Shown one piece after another: positions 31,109-40,262 of a DNA stretch of 64,000 bases. Where the stretch lies: NCBI RefSeq assembly GCF_026627925.1, contig NZ_JAPNLE010000009.1:1550001-1614000 (forward strand), given 5' to 3'. A model generated the notes under the pieces. The model was not told the origin of the DNA and did no database searches. It saw nothing but the letters and a program-made list of their open reading frames with translations. The DNA comes from Cupriavidus sp. D39. Lineage in GTDB: Bacteria; Pseudomonadota; Gammaproteobacteria; Burkholderiales; Burkholderiaceae. Position 1 is the stretch's first letter. Each line of letters starts with the position of its first letter. Made by a program: the position numbers and the translations under genes.

Positions 31109-31349
31109 CTTGTCGGCGTCGTCAATCGAAGTGGTTGATCTCCGGCCGGTTGCGCTAGGTCAATCGGCGCGTGCAATCAATGTGCTGTCCCATCAGCCGC
31201 AAGCGAAGGGCAGCTTTCGCGCTGAGCAGTCACTCACAGGCGCTCCGCCAGTGTCGCATATGGGTCGACAACGGCCATAGCCGCAGAATCTGCTCCTCGG
31301 CAGCCGGAGCATGTCCATGCTGCTCTCGAACCTGTACGCGTCCATACCT

Positions 31350-31500
31350 AGCACCCTACCGTTACCGGCCAGCGTGTTCTATGAACCCAATTACGAGAAC
31401 GGGCCCAAGTCCGTGCGCTGGCAGATTCGGCTGAAGGATGAGCCGGAGTTCGCCATCGCGGGGCTGTGGCGGGCGTGGCCGGGCGAGACCGGCGCCGAGC
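31350..31500 (+). pseudogene. Fragment of an SRAP/YedK-type (SOS response-associated peptidase) gene
   Basis: A stretch of about 50 codons reads LPASVFYEPNYENGPKSVRW and QIRLKDEPEFAIAGLWRAWP. This matches the middle of SRAP-family proteins (HMCES/YedK) that shield abasic DNA sites, where FYEPN and AGLW are conserved. The catalytic Cys2 region and C-terminal His are missing. The remainder of 31109-31697 shows no intact gene; it includes a 14-bp direct repeat GTAGGAGAGTCCCT at 31581 and 31603. Confidence 0.55.
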
Positions 31501-31697
31501 CGGCGCCGCGCGCGATGGCGAGCCCAGTAACCAGGGAGCACCTACCTACTCACCCAGCGCGACGGGCTCAAACCATTGGGGTAGGAGAGTCCCTCCAATG
31601 TGGTAGGAGAGTCCCTTCAACTCCAAGGCCAATACCAACCCGATGGTGTCTCTCCTATGCTTTAGGCATGCGTGTGGCGAGGGGCCCCCATCCTCGA

Positions 31698-32335
31698 TCA
31701 GCCGCAGTGCCGCGATTCCCCTCCCGGATCGCGGCACTTTTTATTGCGGTGCAACCTGTCCTGGAAGGCCTGCGGGACGCCGCCCCTTGGCGGCCGGCGG
31801 CGCCCGCGCCTACAACGGATGCAGGAGCCCCACCGGAGCTCAGTATGTGCCGCCGCGCGCTCGTCACGCCGACTGTCCCTCAGATTTGAGGCTGCCGTTT
31901 CCGGCGGATATGATGGCGACTGAGGCGGCGCCGCTTTCGGCACGACGCAAGGCGCCATGACCGCATCCACGGTGGAATCAACTGCGACTTCACAATGAAA
32001 ACCCTCCGTATCGCTTCCTTTTTCCTCGCTACAGTCGCGCTATCCGCTCAAGCAGTTGAAGCGCCTGACAGCCAATGGCAGCGCGTTGGTTTGTCGCTAT
32101 CTGAGCTTGTTGCACGTGGTTACGGCATTGCCGCGGTTACGAGCGACTCGTCTCCAAATGGGGTATCAACTGAAACGTTCTACCTTCAAAGGGGCGAAAG
32201 CGCGTACAAGTGCATCGAGGTTCATGCCATTGATTTCAAGGCAAAAAAGTCTGCGGCGCTTTTTGATTGCTTTGAACTCGTTACGCCCTACGCAACGCCT
32301 CGCACCAAGTGAGGCAAGTATGCGGGCCGGTGCGC
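31698..32335 (+). repeat. Duplicated segment, copy 2 (~635 bp)
   Basis: Direct repeat of 14035-14664; same start and end points (GCAGTGCCGCGA to GGGCCGGTGCGC), about 95 percent identical by eye. Copy 2 abuts an SRAP fragment on the left and the 3' end of a phosphopantetheinyl transferase gene on the right. Confidence 0.85.
31995..32312 (+). CDS. Small secreted protein, copy 2
   Basis: 105 residues, nearly identical to the protein at 14324. Signal peptide ending AQA, mature part with two cysteines. The nucleotide changes between copies are mostly silent in this gene (two residue changes), suggesting purifying selection or recent duplication. Overlaps the antisense 3' end of the PPTase gene by about 25 bases. 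Confidence 0.7.
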   Translation: MKTLRIASFFLATVALSAQAVEAPDSQWQRVGLSLSELVARGYGIAAVTSDSSPNGVSTETFYLQRGESAYKCIEVHAIDFKAKKSAALFDCFELVTPYATPRTK

Positions 32336-33133
32336 GCCGTCTTGCGTCACGCCGCCCAGCCTACCTACACGCTCCTGGAGGGTGACGCTTGCGTCTTCGA
32401 GCGACACGGCTAGCGCTGCGCAGACTTCCGGCCCGAGGACGAGGTCGAGACACGTCCAGCCGGAAAGGGTTGTGCCGTTATGCGAAGCACACCAGCGGCC
32501 CTCGCCGATTAGCAAATCGTCTTCTGTCGTATAAGCATTCGGCTCGCCGGAGAGACCCATGCCGAGCGCCTTCAGCAGAGCTTCCTTTCGGGTCCAGATA
32601 CTGAGCAGGGTTGCAGCCGAATCGGGTCGCGTCGGGTCAAGCGCCTCCTCCTCGATCGGAGAGAATATCCCGCGTCCAATGCCCGCAACGTCCAAGCCGT
32701 CAATCCGTCGCTCCACGTCCACGCCGACGCGGCAATCCCATGCGAAAGCGAGCAGCGTCAACCCGTCGGTGTGGGAAACACTGAATGCGAGCCTTGCTGC
32801 GTGCGGCCACTGCAAGGCGGGCTTGCCGAACGGCGTGACACTAAAGCGCAGGGACTCGGGATTGCAGGTCAGATAGCCGCCGATCAGCCAGCGGAGAAGG
32901 CTCCGCCGGGCAATGAAGCCATTGCGATGCTTTTCGTGTCTGTAGGCTCGGGCACGCTGGCGCTCATCTGGCGAAAGCGTGTGGGCGAGCGTCGAACATA
33001 CCCGGTCGATAAGAGCGTCATTCAGTACCCACACATGCACGGCTCTTTCCGGCAACGAGAGGCGGCTCCGATCAGGCAGTAAAAGAGACGCGGTACGTCC
33101 CACGTTCCGCGCGGTGACGATATCGTGGTGCAT
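32288..33133 (-). CDS. 4'-phosphopantetheinyl transferase (Sfp type)
   Basis: 281 residues. Transfers phosphopantetheine from CoA to carrier domains. Motifs: RRSLLRWLIGGYL, FGKPAL, FSVSHTDGLTLLAFA, GVDVERR (Mg-binding Asp-Glu region) and the WTRKEALLKALGMGL signature W-x-x-KEA. The gene follows the A-T-TE gene by 54 bp on the same strand and most likely activates its T domain. The last ~15 residues (HRPAYLPHLVRGVA) are encoded by the duplicated segment, so the native C-terminus has been replaced; the catalytic core is intact. Confidence 0.9.
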   Translation of the reverse strand: MHHDIVTARNVGRTASLLLPDRSRLSLPERAVHVWVLNDALIDRVCSTLAHTLSPDERQRARAYRHEKHRNGFIARRSLLRWLIGGYLTCNPESLRFSVTPFGKPALQWPHAARLAFSVSHTDGLTLLAFAWDCRVGVDVERRIDGLDVAGIGRGIFSPIEEEALDPTRPDSAATLLSIWTRKEALLKALGMGLSGEPNAYTTEDDLLIGEGRWCASHNGTTLSGWTCLDLVLGPEVCAALAVSLEDASVTLQERVGRLGGVTQDGAHRPAYLPHLVRGVA

Positions 33134-33187
33134 GCCGTTCGATCCCCACTCACGCCTTGTGGCGCCTCACGAAACACGCCCGCCGCG

Positions 33188-36100
33188 TCATGCATTTTCC
33201 AACCCTTCGTCCAGTAGCGCCGCGACGACCTGCAAGGTCGGTTCGACGAGCATATCGGCATGGTCGCTGGGCACTTCGGCAATCATCAAGCCGCCGCGCG
33301 CGACACGCCGCCACAGCGATATCGGATCGCCCCAATCCTGGTGTCGAATCGCCGCGCGCACATAGACAATCGGGCCCGCGTGATATGGCTGCGGCCGGTA
33401 GGTCGTCGTTGCTTGTCTCATCGCTTCGCGTACGCGCCAAAGCGCAGGCGGAAACGATTCGGTGTAGGCATCCGGCCGGCGCGTCATGCGCCCGAGGCTC
33501 ATCCCCACGCGATCGGCCGCCTTCCCGAGCATGTCCGTCAGGTAACCGAAACGCTGCGACGCAGGCACCGCGCGCAGCTTGCGCCACTGGTAGCTCAAAT
33601 AGCTGCAGCAGTGCCGCATCCAAGCACTCCATGGCAGGAAATGCTCGTGCACATAGGTATCGAGCAGGCACAGGAATGCGATGTGCTCGCCAGCGCCCAT
33701 CAGCCGTTGCGCAATCTCGAGCGCGACCAGCCCGCCGAACGAGTAGCCGGCCAGCGCGTACGGTCCGTCCGGCTGCACGGAGCGCATCTGTTCGATGTAG
33801 CTGGCCGCCATATCTTCGACGCACCGCTGTGTCGGCTGCTCGCCATCCAGGCCTAGAGCCTGCAGTCCATAGACCGGGCGCGGACTACGCAGCGCGCAGA
33901 CCAGCCCCCAGCATTCCATCACCGAGCCGCTCAAGCCATGCACGAGGAATAGCGGCGTCCCGGTGCCGGCGCGCACGGGCACGAGGATCGGCGACGGCGG
34001 CTGCGGTGCGCCCTCGTCGATCGCCGCGGCGAGGCGCGCGATCGTCGGCGCGATCAGCAGCGTCGCGAGTGGAATTGTGCGCCCGGTCGACTGATGCACG
34101 TCGGCGAGCAACCGCGCTGCGAGCAGCGAATGACCACCCAGGTCGAAGAAGTTGTCGTCGCGCCCGATCGGCGCGAAGTCGAACAGTTTCTCCCACAGCA
34201 CCTGCAGATGACGTTCTAGTTGTTCGCGGGACTCGCCGGCGGGTGGCAATTCGCGCGCCGCCAGGTTCAGTGCCGGATGGTTCCGGATCGCGTCGAGGCA
34301 TCCGGGATTGCGTAACGCCGCGGCATTGCCGACCGGCAAGCCATTGACCGCATTGCGCGCAGCCGCTTCGGACAGCTTGCCGCTATGCGTGACCGGTAGC
34401 GCATCGACGGCGATGATCCGGTCGGGCACGTGCATTGGCGACGCACGACGTGCGAGGTCGCGGCGCACTCGGGCGGCCAGCGCGCCAGTCAGCGCGACGC
34501 CATCCTGCAAGACCAGCAGCAGCACGATGCGCTGATCGTACCTTTCCGCGTGCGTGCGGTCAGGCGGCGCGGCGCGTGACCGCTGCTCGACCACCAGCGC
34601 CTCGCGAATGTCCCGGACATCGCTCAGCACGCGATAGATTTCGCCCGGACCAACGTTGATGCCGCGAACATTCAGAACGCCATCGGATCGGCCATGCAGC
34701 CGCGCAGTGCCTTCCTGCGAAAATTCGATGCGATCGCCGTGCGTCCAGACACCTGCGTTGCTGCTGAAATAGGCAGCGTGAAACCCCTTGCCGTCCATGT
34801 CGCCAAAAAAGCCAAGCGGACGTGACGGAAACGGATTCGCGCAGATCAGCTCGCCGGTTCGGCTGGTGCGAGCACCCTGTTCCCACGCCTGAACATCGAG
34901 CGCAAGGCTCTTGCACTGGGTTTCCCCGCATAGACCGGCAGGTTCGGATTCCCCAGCACAAAGCAGCCGAGAATGTCCGTGCCGCCCGAGATCGACTGCA
35001 GGGGCAGCGGCTTCACGTGATCGCGTACCCATTCGAACTGCGCATCGAACAGCACCGCACCGGTCGACATCATCGCGCGTAGCGCGCCGAGATCGAATTG
35101 CTGCCCTGGCACCAGGCCCGCGTCCTCGCACATCTTCAGGTAAGCGGGACTTGTGCCGAACACGGTGACGCGCTCGTCGGCGACGAGGCGCCACAACGCA
35201 TCGACCGTCGAGATCGGGCCGTCGTACGTAACGATCTCGGCCCCGGACGCGAGCGCCGACAACTGCCAGTTCCACATCATCCACGCGCAGGTGGTGTGAA
35301 AGTACAATCGATCGCCGGGCCGCAGGTCACAGTGCAGCCGATGCTCCTTCAGATGCTCGAGCAGGCTGCCGCCGGCGCCGTGCACAATGCACTTCGGCTT
35401 GCCGGTAGTGCCCGACGAGAACATGATGAAAAGCGGATGGTTAAACGGGAAGCGCCGCCACACGAAGCTCCCGGCATCGCCACTGTCGATCAGTTCGCCA
35501 AGCGAATAGACCCGCTGCTTGACGGTGTCCGGCAAGGTTCCGTCGTCGAGCCGGACGACGCCCTGCAGCGACGGTAACGCAGCAGCCAGATCGGCGATGT
35601 TATCCGCCAGCGACATGCCCGTGTCGAACGCCCGCTGCGCAGCGTGCGCGAACAGCAGCCGCGGTGCTAGCGGCGCGAAGCGATCGAGGATCGTCTCGAC
35701 GCTCATCTCGGCCGCAGCGGTCGACAGCGTTGCACCGAGCGCGGTGACGGCCAGCGCGGCAACGACCGCATCTGCGTCGTTGCGCATCACACCAACCACG
35801 CGGTCCCCATCGCGCAGCCCCAACTTCGACAGAGCATGCGCGAGACGAGCTACTCGATTGCGCAGTTCGCCGCGGGTCAGGCGTACACGTCGGCCATCTG
35901 CGTGACATGCGGTCAGTGCAGGCGTGTCGGGCGTCGCTACCGCCAGGCCAAGCAGGTTGTCCGCGTAGTTCAGTTGGACCTGCGGGAAGAAGCGTGCATG
36001 CTCGCACTCGTCGCCGACGCAGACCGGCTCGGTGCTGCCGGACCACGCGAGCCCCTGCGACCATTGCACGAAGCATTGCCAGAACGTCCGGTACTCCCGT

Positions 36101-36282
36101 ACCGAGAAATCGTGTAGCGTATCGTAGTTATTGAAGACTTGGCCGGTGTATGCCTGCAGGGCCGTGGTAAATGCGGTCATTTGCGACGCCGCGGCGCACT
36201 CGGGCGTGCCGCTATAAACGGGTACGCGTCCCAGGGTCACGCTGGGGCAGAACGACGTGTCGAACAGGCGAAAGCGATCCAT
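33188..36282 (-). CDS. Acyl-CoA-ligase-like A-T-TE protein (NRPS-like), with an apparent one-base frameshift
   Basis: Corrected length about 1,031 residues. The N-terminal two thirds is an ANL adenylating domain of the acetoacetyl-CoA synthetase type: LNYADNLLG, P-loop MFSSGTTGKPKCIVHGAGG, SISGGTDILGCF, WTHGDRIEFSQEG, and VTHSGKLSE (catalytic Lys). A carrier domain follows (DDNFFDLGGHSLLAARLL, Ser for phosphopantetheine) and a type I thioesterase (PLFLVHGLSGSV, catalytic Ser in LAGYSFGGLVALEIA). The frame breaks at 34924-34927: one extra G after TATGCGGGG restores VYAGETQCKSL. Product unknown; the pairing with a downstream PPTase suggests a short-chain beta-keto or hydroxy acid is activated and released. 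Confidence 0.82.
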
Positions 36283-36932
36283 CCAATGCCTCACTGAGAC
36301 CGGTGCACACCGTTCGAAACAACGGCGTGTTCTGATGATCCAGACTAGTGACTCGCTATTTCTTGCTCTGTGCGAAATCGCACGAACTATTGCAAAACCA
36401 CAGGCAACGACCAGCCAGCTGGCGTGGACATGACTTGGGCTTCTCGTATCAACAAGTTCGTGACCCGGCGCGGCTTCGCTGAAAGCGAGGCGCCATCACA
36501 ACGACGAGCGAGTCACTATCAAATCGACACGCGTCCCGAGACTTCCTCCGGGAATGGTGTGAGCGAATCCACGAGATCCTGATGCAGACCATGGGGCAGC
36601 ACCTTTCGGTCGGCGGCAACCAGGCAGCGCGAGGGACTACCTATCACCGGACCGGGGAAGCTCGAAGCATTGTCGACGAACGTCTCTTGTCCGCCCTGTG
36701 AGGGGACATTCGCGAATCGCTTCTTGGTGACTGGAACTGGCCGACAGCGGCCGTCGGCCAACGCGCGCACTACACCGCCGTCTGGCCTGGCTCCTTCCTG
36801 GCCTGCCTTGTTTCCTTCCCACAGCGAGCCATTCCAAGGCTGAACCAGCAGCCGCCATTCAAGTCGTGGCAAGCGCACCTGTGCAAAGTCTGGCCAAAGG
36901 CTGCCCAGCACGATAGTAAGGGTGGCGCGCAG

Positions 36933-37154
36933 CTAGTTCACCTGCCCCGCGTCGATGGCTCGCATGGCCGCGGCTTCTGCCAAGGCAATCGCGGCTTCCG
37001 CGGTCCCCGCCACGCCAGCCTCTTCCTCGAACGAAGGCTGCGGCGTTTCGCCGAACGAGTCGGCGATCACGACCATCGCCGTAAAGCCTCCGCCAGCTAC
37101 CGGAACAGCGCGGGCCACCACGGCATAGCCGCCATACTCGAACTGTCGCTCCAT
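36933..37154 (-). CDS. Small hypothetical protein
   Basis: 73 residues beginning MERQFEYGGYAVVARAVPVA, ending with an Ala-rich acidic helix (AEAAIALAEAAAMRAIDAGQ). AGGAG lies 7 bases before the ATG. Small proteins with this look occur in Burkholderiaceae without known function. In 36283-36932 upstream-downstream I find no supported gene; the ORFs there look antisense or random. Confidence 0.6.
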   Translation of the reverse strand: MERQFEYGGYAVVARAVPVAGGGFTAMVVIADSFGETPQPSFEEEAGVAGTAEAAIALAEAAAMRAIDAGQVN

Positions 37155-37241
37155 TTCGCCGCTCCTAAACGCTTGGGCATGAGGCAATCATAGATGGACA
37201 TATCGTCCCGTGACCAGAACAAGGCCCCTGTCCCGCCAAAT

Positions 37242-38396
37242 TCACCGGGTGACGAACGACCAACTCAGATTGAGCGACTTGCCAGCCAGCTGGCCGCTGA
37301 CGCTCACGTTGTACCGCGTCCCGCTCGCGAGCGGCGCGAGAGGCGTACAGACCGCAGCGCCGGCAGCCGCACCGGACAGGTTGGGGCTGCGCGCATCCAC
37401 CTTCAGGCAGTTGATGTTGTTGCCTTGCGCATCGGTCACCACGAAGGTGTCCGCGTTAAAGGCCTGGCTGCGGTCGATGGCTTGCAGGGTGATGGGGTAG
37501 CCAAGCGTCTGGTTCTGGTAGCCCGGCGCGGGATTGGGGCTTTCATTGTTCACCCAGCTGGTCGGCACGTCCGCCTGGCCGGCGTAGGGATACGCCACCA
37601 TCTGGTCGCTGGTGCCGGGCATGGTGGCATCGGCCAAGTCGATAGTTTGGTAGAACGACGCCGTGGCACCGCCAGAAGCCGTGCTCTTCTGCTCGGCATA
37701 GCCGGCCCCCGCGGACTTGTAGCTGCCCAGCAAAGTGGCGCGATGGAGTGGCGCATCGAACAGGTCGCTCACCAAGGCGTCGTTGGACGCCAGCACCAGG
37801 ATCGCGTTGGGATCCGAGCTCCATTTCGTGGCGCCCCCGACGACCTCCGCTGTGGCGCCGGTCGGGTACAGCGCTTGCACGCGTGCATCCGGCGTGGCGC
37901 CGGTGTAGCCCCGCGCGGCGGCATTCTCGTCATGACCAGGCGTCTGGTTCCAGAGCATGTAGTTGCTATGGTTTTGCGCGGCGACGCCGATGGCATCCTG
38001 CGCTTCCAGCGCGGGAAGCCCGACCTGCACGCGACGGAAGTTGGCGTAGCAAAGGCCTGCGGTCTTGGGCTCGCCGAGCACGTGATAGTTGGTCACGCCG
38101 GCCGCGCCGCGCGTGGGCAGGATGCTGACGCCGGATGCGCCCGAAGCCGCAGCGGCGTTGCCGGTCACGGTGAAGCAGGCCGTCACTGCGGTGGCGGGCA
38201 CCGTCTGGCTGGTGCTGGGGGCAGCGGCCGCAGCGCCGGCATTGCTCGTTGCGCCTGCCGCTGCGGGCGTGGTGGCCCCGCTACCGCCGCCATCGCCGCC
38301 ACCGCAGGCGCAGAGAACCAGTGTGGCGCCGGCCAGGGCGAGAAGTATCTTGGGAAAATACGCCTTTCCGGGCGAGGTCGAGCGATTCGCTAGCAT
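37242..38396 (-). CDS. CAP-domain (SCP/PR-1) lipoprotein
   Basis: 384 residues. Lipobox VLCAC about residue 30 after a hydrophobic segment (ILLALAGATLVL), then a Gly/Ala/Thr linker and a CAP domain: NFRRVQVGLPALEAQDAIGV, AQNHSNYMLWNQTPGHDE with conserved His and GH-E, and AGAGYAEQ. A C-terminal Ig-like segment follows (GTRYNVSVSGQLAGKSLNLSW). CAP proteins bind or modify lipids, glycans or other proteins; bacterial roles are little known. The gene lies just outside the secretion cluster and has no sigma54 site that I can see. Start chosen before the signal peptide. Confidence 0.85.
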   Translation of the reverse strand: MLANRSTSPGKAYFPKILLALAGATLVLCACGGGDGGGSGATTPAAAGATSNAGAAAAAPSTSQTVPATAVTACFTVTGNAAAASGASGVSILPTRGAAGVTNYHVLGEPKTAGLCYANFRRVQVGLPALEAQDAIGVAAQNHSNYMLWNQTPGHDENAAARGYTGATPDARVQALYPTGATAEVVGGATKWSSDPNAILVLASNDALVSDLFDAPLHRATLLGSYKSAGAGYAEQKSTASGGATASFYQTIDLADATMPGTSDQMVAYPYAGQADVPTSWVNNESPNPAPGYQNQTLGYPITLQAIDRSQAFNADTFVVTDAQGNNINCLKVDARSPNLSGAAAGAAVCTPLAPLASGTRYNVSVSGQLAGKSLNLSWSFVTR

Positions 38397-38584
38397 TAAT
38401 CCGAAGGGTTCGTCCGGCCATCGCAACCGGTGGTCAAAAGTGCGGCCTTGGCATTGCAAGGGCAACGCCAGCAGGCTGGGAAAAATCCGGACGATCTTAT
38501 TGGCCGGCCCGCGGGAGCGTCCAGCCTGCGAACAAATGCTTACGTGTGACCCTGGCGCGCGTCACCTGATGGCATTGAGGCACC

Positions 38585-38806
38585 TCAGCCCACCCTGAGC
38601 GCAGGCGGGAATACGCACCAGCACCCGTCGTCATGGCGGAAGAAGAACATCGACAACTGCCCCGACGGGCGGGCCACATCCACCCGGATGCAGCCGCTGC
38701 GGCAAGCCCGCGAACTGCGCACGCGGGTGATCCGCGCGGGCGCGGCCAGGTTGGGGCCGAGCCATTTGTCGATCAGCCCACGCAGGGATATCTTGGCGGT
38801 TTGCAT
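38585..38806 (-). CDS. Small cysteine-containing protein downstream of LRAT gene
   Basis: 73 residues, MQTAKISLRGLIDKWLGPNL, then a basic middle with ARITRVRSSRACRSGCIRVD and a hydrophobic aromatic end (FFFRHDDGCWCVFPP). Four cysteines, very basic. AAGGAG lies 7 bases before the ATG. No Gly-Gly leader. Probably co-transcribed with the LRAT gene 38 bp upstream. Could be a toxin-like or structural peptide; function unknown. Confidence 0.65.
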   Translation of the reverse strand: MQTAKISLRGLIDKWLGPNLAAPARITRVRSSRACRSGCIRVDVARPSGQLSMFFFRHDDGCWCVFPPALRVG

Positions 38807-38844
38807 GTCAGTCTCCTTGACTTGGCTGGCTCTAGGATCAAGCG

Positions 38845-39321
38845 TTAAACAGCACCGGCGCCGAGGTGCGCGCCCTTGAACTCGGTTTCGAGAAACGTCC
38901 TGAGCAGGCTGGCGACGGTCTGCACGGCCATGGACGGGTGGTGCAGGCAGGCCTCCACTTGCTCGCTGCGGCCTTCGCCAAGCAGGCACCAGGTGCAGAA
39001 GTGCTCGCAGTTGTTGGTCAGGAGCCGGTAGTTGTCTTCACCGAGGCGGGAGCGGGCGCGCGCAACCGCCTCCAGGCCGACATACCTGGCGCAGGGATTG
39101 GCCTTCACGGTGACGGGGTGGCCAGCCGCGAAGGCTTCCACCGTGGTTTCTTCCACCGGGCCGCGATGGAGCGAGCCGGCAAAGCCCGCGTAATGGACCA
39201 CCTTGCCTTCGCCGATATAGATCCCGTGGTGGGCATAGCCGCGGCGTTCCGTGACCAGGTGCGCGCCCAGGGGCAGGTCGGCATCGATGGCCTGGTCTTG
39301 TTGTTGGTGTTGGTGGTTCAT
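38845..39321 (-). CDS. LRAT-domain (NlpC/P60-superfamily) protein
   Basis: 158 residues. LRAT fold, permuted papain-like: GAHLVTERRGYAHHGIYIGE (catalytic His31/32), KVVHYAGF (second His43), and the nucleophile Cys105 in LLTNNCEHFCTWC. Related proteins act as phospholipid or other acyltransferases or hydrolases; the bacterial role is open. A perfect-looking sigma54 promoter lies 58 bp upstream (39379-39395, minus strand), tying it to the secretion regulon. Divergent from the 39869 GG-leader gene. AGAGG serves as ribosome site. Confidence 0.85.
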   Translation of the reverse strand: MNHQHQQQDQAIDADLPLGAHLVTERRGYAHHGIYIGEGKVVHYAGFAGSLHRGPVEETTVEAFAAGHPVTVKANPCARYVGLEAVARARSRLGEDNYRLLTNNCEHFCTWCLLGEGRSEQVEACLHHPSMAVQTVASLLRTFLETEFKGAHLGAGAV

Positions 39322-39378
39322 GGCTGCCTCTGATCTGTTTGCTTGCTGCAGGCATTGCCTGCTGGTTGCCATAGCATC

Positions 39379-39395
39379 TGCATCAACCGTGCCAC
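39379..39395 (-). promoter_or_regulatory. Sigma54 promoter for LRAT gene
   Basis: Minus strand GTGGCACGGTTGATGCA: GG and GC are separated by 10 bases and only one base differs from TGGCACG-N4-TTGCA. Confidence 0.75.
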
Positions 39396-39781
39396 CCGCC
39401 GCAGTCCGAGGCAGATCAAGGGATTGCGGGATTTTCAACCGGCCAGGCAGGGGAAAAGCGTCTCCGGCCAGCCAACAGCTTGATGCCATTAGTGTTGGCG
39501 GCATGCCATCAGAGGAGATCCGGATACGGTGAGCGCCGTGACGAGGTGGATTCGGTGCCAGTGGCAGCGCGCCGTGGCGCGACTTCACGCAAGACGCCTG
39601 CGGGACGGCGAGCCCGAGGCAAAGCGGTGGTGTTCCCCCACCATACCGGCGGAGGATGTTGGCATTGCGCCAACGCTTCAGGCCCGGCCGCGAAGTCCGA
39701 GATCAGCCCGGAATCGCCAACGAACAGGGAAAACACAGCAAATTCAAGCACTTGCGCCGCTGCGCCGACTCAGGCGCATCG

Positions 39782-39798
39782 CTGGCATGCGCTTTGCT
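39782..39798 (+). promoter_or_regulatory. Sigma54 promoter for 39869 GG-leader gene
   Basis: CTGGCATGCGCTTTGCT: -24 TGGCA and -12 TTGCT with GG-N10-GC spacing. 71 bp before the ATG. Confidence 0.75.
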
Positions 39799-39868
39799 CT
39801 GTAGAAGCATGGCAAGAAGCCACGGACCGCAACACAGCCCCTACCGACCCCACGCACCGGAGACCATC

Positions 39869-40156
39869 ATGGCGGCGCTCACCATCAAAGACCTCTACAC
39901 CAACCGCACGCTGGACGGCCAGGCCATGGCGGCCATCCGGGGCGGCGGCGCGCCGTGGGTATTCGGCTGGATCCAGCCCTATTCCCCGCCCCGGCAAAAT
40001 GTTGGGTCCGTCGTCAACTTTTACGAGATCAACAACAGCTTCTATGCTGATCAGATGGTTAACCAGTTCCAGAACATCGACGTTCGCAATACGGCGCCCG
40101 GCGCGAACATCAATGTGCAAGCGGGACAAGGGGCAAGGAACGACGGCCGGATGTAG
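39869..40156 (+). CDS. Double-glycine-leader small secreted protein (95 aa)
   Basis: Leader MAALTIKDLYTNRTLDGQAM-AAIRGG (26 residues) shares the I-K-D-L-x(5)-LD-x(2)-AM-x-A-I/V-R-GG pattern with the other substrates here; cleavage is expected after GG by the C39 peptidase of the exporter at 42457. The core (~69 residues) is polar and Asn/Gln rich (NNSFYADQMVNQFQNIDVRN). GGAG precedes the ATG by 6 bases. A sigma54 promoter lies upstream and the PP2C gene follows by 106 bp. Confidence 0.8.
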   Translation: MAALTIKDLYTNRTLDGQAMAAIRGGGAPWVFGWIQPYSPPRQNVGSVVNFYEINNSFYADQMVNQFQNIDVRNTAPGANINVQAGQGARNDGRM

Positions 40157-40262
40157 CCCGGTTCGCTCGCGGCCCGGGTCCGGCCATGCGCCGCGCGCCA
40201 CGCCAATGCCGCCCAGGCACTGGCGTGGCGTTGTGGCGTCCTAGCTCGCCCGAACACCGGAG

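Noticed and set aside
34846..35284. Two overlapping frames that could be called two separate genes (ligase and A-T-TE C-terminal part)
   Set aside because: The sequence of one conserved ANL domain continues across the frame break with a single missing base, so one gene is more likely.
36519..36911. 130-codon minus-strand frame
   Set aside because: No ribosome site, odd composition and no recognisable motif; probably random.
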